The notes under the pieces are model-generated. The model was not told where the DNA came from. It was given only the letters and a program-made list of their open reading frames with translations, and did not search any database. From contig NW_014578530.1 of assembly GCF_000485595.1 (NCBI RefSeq), positions 12,223 to 33,545 of the forward strand: DNA of 21,323 nucleotides, given 5' to 3'. Position 1 is the first letter of the stretch. Each line of letters begins with the position of its first letter. This DNA is from Priapulus caudatus (lineage: Eukaryota; Priapulida; Priapulimorpha; Priapulimorphida; Priapulidae). Of this stretch, positions 17,585 to 21,323 are shown piece by piece. Both the position numbers and the translations under genes were made by a program.

Positions 17585-18605
17585 TTAGCTCACCTTGACA
17601 TCGTCAAGCTGAGCTATTGCCATGGGTCGTCGTCCGTCGTACGTCCGTCCGTCAACATTTCGCTACGGTCAATGATAACTCAGGAACCGTTTCACTCACA
17701 TGTTTGAAATTGGGTATAGTTGTTACTACTATGCTTCCATATTAAACGTCCTATTTTGGAGCACGCCAGTCGACGTACTTTCGAGCCACGGCAATTTTTT
17801 GGCAAAAATGGGAATTGCCATTAGTCAGTTCAGGTTCAACGGATTTTGCTCATTTTTGGTATGTGAATGAATAAGGGCTACGGGTTTTGATATTAAAAAA
17901 AAAAAATTATGCAATTTATGCAAAAAACGCAGATAACAAACAGTCTGTGGTGTCACACTCGTCTGGTTCATTTTACAAGATTTCATTGACAATATCTTTA
18001 ATGCAAATTTGGTATTTCTTCTCCACCCTGCCGATAAAACGTCTATATTAGAGTAAAGTTTTACAAAACATGTCGGAACGCAGCATAACCTATTTATTTC
18101 GAACGCCTTCGCTACAAAGCGGGTATAGCGCCATCTACCGTCCCAAATTGTGATTCATTTTGGTTTATAAATTATTATTGCGATATACAGATGGCAACCG
18201 TGTGCTACCGCCTAGAAAAAATCATACGAAGTAAACACTTCCATGCAACCAATTAACCTTTGACAAAAGTTGTGTTATGGGCAGGGAAACACCATTGTCA
18301 CGTGGTACATATAGCAGCTACGTGGAATAAGCGTATCCCTCTCAATCTTACACGTTACACATCGGGAGCTCCGCTTTTAGGCGGTGCCTAAATCTGAATA
18401 TCATAAAAACGTTAAATGGCGATCATTTAGGTGTAACGCCATCACTCGCCCTCATCTCAGATTTTCACATCTCAAACATTTATTGAGTGAGCTACAGTGT
18501 CATTGACACTTTCATTTTATTTAGAATTGTTTGAGTTTTGAATATTGATATAATGCGCTGCGCGAGAGGGCGGACGCATACCAGTCGACTGCGCCCAGTC
18601 GAATT
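17585..18605 (+). repeat. Dispersed repeat starting TTAGCTCACCTTGACATCG (CGTCCGTC family)
   Basis: The start carries a small hairpin (CTTGACATCGTCAAG), then GAGCTATTGCCATGGGTCGT and CGTCCGTCCGTC. Sequences of this style are widespread repeats in marine invertebrates. The right limit is uncertain; GTGAGCTACAGTGTCATTGA at about 18486 may be a terminal or related part. No open frame of note. It fills the 3' half of intron 3. Confidence 0.5.
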
Positions 18606-18656
18606 ACTCTAGTTTTCTTCTAAATTTTGTCAACATGTCAAATTGTCCATTTTTAG

Positions 18657-18812
18657 ATAAACAACACTGCATCAGAGTGGAAGAAACGGCAGATGAGCAA
18701 GGTCATCCGCAGTGCCTTGGACAATGGAGCGGTTGAGCTAACTCAAGAGCACAGAGTGTACATCAAGTACCCCACAGAGGAAGCCCACCAATCTGTCCAT
18801 GAATTAGGACCG
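18657..18812 (+). CDS. CARF-like gene exon 4
   Basis: The exon has 52 codons in phase 0, from a CATTTTTAG acceptor to a GTAAAC donor. It reads INNTASEWKKRQMSKVIRSA, then LDNGAVELTQEHRVYIKYPT and EEAHQSVHELGP. The basic helix and the [FY]-[YI]-V-K-[LY]-P-T-x-E-A-H ending are typical in style of the segment after the Cys block in CARF-like proteins. I found no convincing next exon in 18813-21323, so intron 4 is at least 2.5 kb. Confidence 0.68.
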
Positions 18813-18957
18813 GTAAACAATATTGTTCCATCCTAATAAAGGGAAATTGTATAGATTCAGCCTAATGGGGACTTTGAGGAGTGAAACTTACTGAAAAAAA
18901 ACTCAATTGTTTGTGTACAGTTATGATATTGTTCATTTAGTTATATTAACGGAGAGA

Positions 18958-19289
18958 AAGAATTCTGACAGTTATCGTTATACTGTATTTACATTAGTTC
19001 CCTTTCATTTGTTTCAGCGTGTCGCTTACATTTTCTAGTGAAATAAAACTTCATTCAGGAAACGAGTTCTTCTTTATGTAAGCGACACGTTCTAACACAT
19101 TCCCGGAGTCTACTTGTGCTTTGCAGCAACAAAGGGCGCTCCGGGAATGTGTTAGAACGTGTCGCTTACATAAAGAAGAACTCGTTTCCTGAATGAAGTT
19201 TTATTTCACTAGAAAATGTAAGCGACACGCTGAAACAAATGAAAGGGAACTAATGTAAATACAGTATACTGATAACTGTCAGAATTCTT
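18958..19289. mobile_element. Near-perfect 332-bp hairpin element (151-bp arms, 30-nt loop)
   Basis: The left arm 18958-19108 (AAGAATTCTGACAGTTATC...) and the right arm 19139-19289 are inverse copies with two mismatches, both in one GTTATCGTTATACTG vs GTTATCAGTATACTG stretch. Each arm holds a nested inverted pair (GTGTCGCTTACA / TGTAAGCGACAC). The loop is 19109-19138. It lies in intron 4 of the CARF-like gene, so the pre-mRNA would fold into a 151-bp duplex. After the right arm, AACGAGTTCTTCTTTA (19289-19304) repeats a piece of the arm. Confidence 0.92.
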
Positions 19290-19707
19290 AACGAGTTCTT
19301 CTTTAGTTTGTCCATCTGTCTGAGTTACAGTTTGTAGTACTCGCGTGGCTATCCCATGACTAAATTTGAAGATCCATTTACCATTTAATGTGTATGTAAC
19401 TTCAGAAGACAATATAGCTATTCGTTTTTGCTGTTAATTATGAAATCTTTGACTTACCTTGACTGGGAAGCATAACTTTCATACATGTTAACGAAAAGAA
19501 TAGCTCATCTCAGCCGAGAATAATTGGCTATACATCATTAGACAAGGCCTTTATAGTTTATGCTGTGGTGCAACACTGGGAAGAGTCGGCGCTCGTCTCA
19601 GCCGAGAATAATTGGCTACATCATTAGACAAGGCCTTTATAGTTTATGCTGTGGTGCAACACTGGGAAGAGTCGGCGCTCGTCTCAGCCGAGAATAATTA
19701 AATTGGC

Positions 19708-20005
19708 CGTGGCCAGTCGTAAGAATTATTTATGGATTATTCTTACGACATGCAACGCGCATACGCATAATAGTTAATAGTAATATAATGCTAGTTTTGG
19801 AAGTCTTCTACGCCTACTACCTAACCCCAACCCGAACCCTAACCTCTCACACTAACCCCAACCCTAACCCTAACACTAATTATAAACCGACTCGATTTCC
19901 TTATATACGTGTTATATCTTACAAAAACAATCTATGCCTATGGTGTATAACCACACACGCAACGCATGCACATGCGCGTTGCATTTCGTAAGAATAGCCA
20001 CTTCC
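19708..20005. mobile_element. Nested palindromic element with CCCTAA array and 12-bp target duplication
   Basis: AATTAAATTGGC flanks both sides (19696-19707 and 20006-20017). The subterminal block TATTCTTACGACATGCAACG (19738 on) is inverted at the right side (CGTTGCATTTCGTAAGAATA, near 19976-19996). The interior contains degenerate CCCTAA units (19820-19880) followed by dispersed module A in reverse (19835-19952). A 12-bp duplication would be long for a cut-and-paste element, so retroposition of part of it is possible. Confidence 0.68.
19820..19880 (-). repeat. Degenerate CCCTAA telomere-like array
   Basis: About nine CCCTAA-type units with CCCCAA and CCCGAA variants, TTAGGG on the minus strand. 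Confidence 0.85.
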
Positions 20006-20027
20006 AATTAAATTGGCTCCAAAATTC

Positions 20028-20060
20028 ATCATGATTATTTATAGGCCACAAATTTTATGT
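20028..20060 (-). repeat. Inverted copy of the 33-bp sequence at the start of intron 1
   Basis: Exact reverse complement of 11835-11867. Confidence 0.85.
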
Positions 20061-20131
20061 TTTAAGTAGTACATGCGCGCGCGTACATGCAGTGACGTCA
20101 TTACCTCGGCAGAGTGTTGCACCAACATATG

Positions 20132-20580
20132 CTACCTAAACAAACCGTGCTGTCGTATTCGTTATCGACAATGCAACCGGTTGTGTTTGGCCAATTTGTT
20201 GTTGTTTTCTCGATTAGTTTTTGAGAACTTTGAACGCCAAGTGTTTTATTTTGTTGTATTGTATACCTAACCATTCAATAAGTCTGTGTGAGTAATGGTT
20301 ATCTGTTAAACAGTTCGTAGTACAACTATTGAACTAACTTTACTAAGCCTAAGGCAAGGGAGTAAGGCTAAGCTTTACCGAAGCCCCGTTGAATGCACTG
20401 TAAGTGTATACAAGATCCGTAATAAAATGATCAAATACATGACATTTGCTGGGACTATAGAGATGGTGCACCCGGTTCACAGCAATTCACACGCACAATG
20501 CGCGAGACCTCTAAAATTACGCACCGTCGTACGCAATGTACAGTTATGAGTATATATATATACAATAATACATAGTCATG
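20132..20580. other. CARF-like intron 4 or downstream sequence, nothing recognised
   Basis: Ordinary AT-rich sequence with no exon or repeat that I could support. Confidence 0.45.
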
Positions 20581-20589
20581 ATAGTGGCT

Positions 20590-21060
20590 TGAGGTACCTC
20601 CGGGGGGGGGGGGCACTCGCCTCGGAACTGCCAACTGGGTATAGGGGGGTGCCTCAGGGACTTTGAAACCTGACCCTGTCACTAACGGCTTTTCGCCCTA
20701 AAATACACCATGTCCCAATATACTGCACTAAAAAGTATACCCTGTTGCAATATTGCACACTTCGGTTATGTCCTGTCCTCCTGTCAACATAGGCAGATAT
20801 TGGTCCAATATTGTTTTGCCAATATTGGGCCGATATATTGGGCCAATATCAGCTTGATGGGTGGGTACCCCAAGAAGACCGCTGTAAAATGTTAAGACTG
20901 TACCCTCGCATTAACCACACTCACGATATGGGGGTGTAAACGCTACTCTGACCAATAACCCTGTGCCAATAATGATGTTCGGAAAATATACCTTGTCCAG
21001 TGGCACGTCTTCATGCACTACCTTTAACAATGGATGTGCCCCCTCCGGGGGGAGGTACGG
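20590..21060. repeat. G-rich GGTACCTCC...GGGGGCAC blocks and CCAATATTGG palindromes
   Basis: GAGGTACCTCCGGGGGGGGG near 20592 resembles, in reverse, CCCCCTCCGGGGGGAGGTAC at 21039-21058, so the two may be ends of one element. Between them, 20805-20852 holds repeated CCAATATTGG / GGGCCAATAT units that form overlapping palindromes. No open frame is convincing. Confidence 0.45.
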
Positions 21061-21193
21061 CAACCGTAATTCGCTGAAGCCTTTTTTTGGCGTTTGTTTG
21101 AGTTGAGGGCTGAGGCAATTGTTCACGATCTTCTAATGTAAAGTTTACAATAATGTTCGTTTTCATACCTAATCCGAGTGTTTTCTAGCTCAC

Positions 21194-21255
21194 CAAAACT
21201 TAAATCGTGAATTTATTTCCAATGGCATTTCGAAGTCTGGATTAGCCGCCGCCAT
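21194..21255 (-). CDS. Possible first exon of an unknown minus-strand gene
   Basis: On the minus strand AAGATGGCGGCGGC gives a start codon in a YY1-like context that is typical of first exons. It is followed by 20 codons (MAAANPDFEMPLEINSRFKF) plus two bases, then a GTGAGC donor. A possible next piece (VVHEDVPLDK before GTATAT, near 21003-21032) was seen but its phase and identity are unproven. I do not recognise the protein. It would lie antisense to an intron of the CARF-like gene. The motif could be chance. Confidence 0.3.
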
Positions 21256-21323
21256 CTTTGTCTCGTTTGTGGGAAAGCAAATGGACTGCCGTATACCTGC
21301 AGCCTCGTAAATTAGAGAGACGG

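Larger units (their letters stand above)
11651..18812 (+). other. CARF-like transcription-factor gene, first four exons, partial at the 3' end
   Basis: Four plus-strand exons join in phase (1, 0, 0, 0) into about 189 codons with no stop, so the gene must continue right of 18812 and probably right of the window. The joined product has a short N-terminal segment, then a Cys-containing stretch with the pattern N-C-x7-G-C-P-A. This resembles the zinc-binding DNA-binding modules of CARF-like and FAR1/FLYWCH-like proteins (WRKY-GCM1 superfamily), which are numerous in invertebrates. The gene is head to head with CXXC1. Introns of 2.7, 1.25 and 2.5 kb are full of repeats. The existence of a gene is well supported; the family assignment is from memory of sequence style and is moderate. 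Confidence 0.65.
19500..20131 (-). mobile_element. Dispersed element with AATTATTCTCGGCTGAG units, copy 2, with a nested insertion
   Basis: Read on the minus strand it begins GGTAGCATATGTTGGTGCAA and contains GCCGAGGTA and TGACGTCACTGCATGTAC, as in copy 1 at 15064, then tandem units with AATTATTCTCGGCTGAG. Here the tandem units contain CAGTGTTGCACCACAGCATA and CTATAAAGGCCTTGTCTAAT, two of them nearly identical (about 95 bp each). An unrelated palindromic element interrupts it at about 19708-20005. Confidence 0.75.

Overview
The window is animal nuclear DNA, most likely from a marine invertebrate. It has short exons with GT-AG introns, telomere-type TTAGGG/CCCTAA tracts, many microsatellites and minisatellites, and small inverted-repeat (MITE-like) elements and palindromes in nearly every intron. 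I see no prokaryotic features. I cannot name the species; the CGTCCGTC-rich dispersed repeats near 17-18 kb are of a kind common in marine animal genomes.

Left half (146-9099, minus strand): most of the gene for CXXC finger protein 1 (CXXC1/CFP1), the CpG-binding, H3K4me3-reading subunit of the SET1/COMPASS histone methyltransferase. Twelve coding exons can be placed by sequence and by compatible splice phases. They run in transcription order from 9099 down to 146: N-terminal KQFALPERQ segment and PHD finger (2 exons), basic linker, CXXC zinc finger (2 exons), acidic and basic linkers (2 exons), and the cysteine-rich, coiled-coil C-terminal half (5 exons). The first exon was not found and the last exon lies beyond the left edge. 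The two CXXC exons, and only those two, carry compensating small indels. Both lie close to a 133-base run of pure C, which suggests a badly resolved stretch of assembly rather than a dead gene.

Middle (about 9.1-11.7 kb): the space upstream of the visible CXXC1 exons. It holds a perfect 17-bp x 11 minisatellite, two copies of a palindromic element, a short palindromic element with a TTAGGG array, and a probable divergent promoter with a duplicated NRF1-like site next to the first exon of a plus-strand gene.

Right half (11651-18812 and probably onward, plus strand): four in-phase exons of a gene resembling the CARF-like (calcium-responsive transcription factor-like) family. It has no stop codon in the window, so it continues to the right. 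Its introns are crowded with nested inverted-repeat elements, including a hairpin of 151-bp arms with two mismatches, hAT-like non-autonomous elements, and two oppositely oriented dispersed-repeat arrays that bracket exons 3 and 4. A low-confidence minus-strand first exon (ATGGCGGCGG start) lies at the right edge.

No autonomous transposase, tRNA, rRNA or CRISPR was found. The most useful observations are the localized damage to the CXXC finger, the repeated finding of telomere-like arrays inside unrelated palindromic elements, a minisatellite that repeats a splice donor, and the large intronic hairpins.
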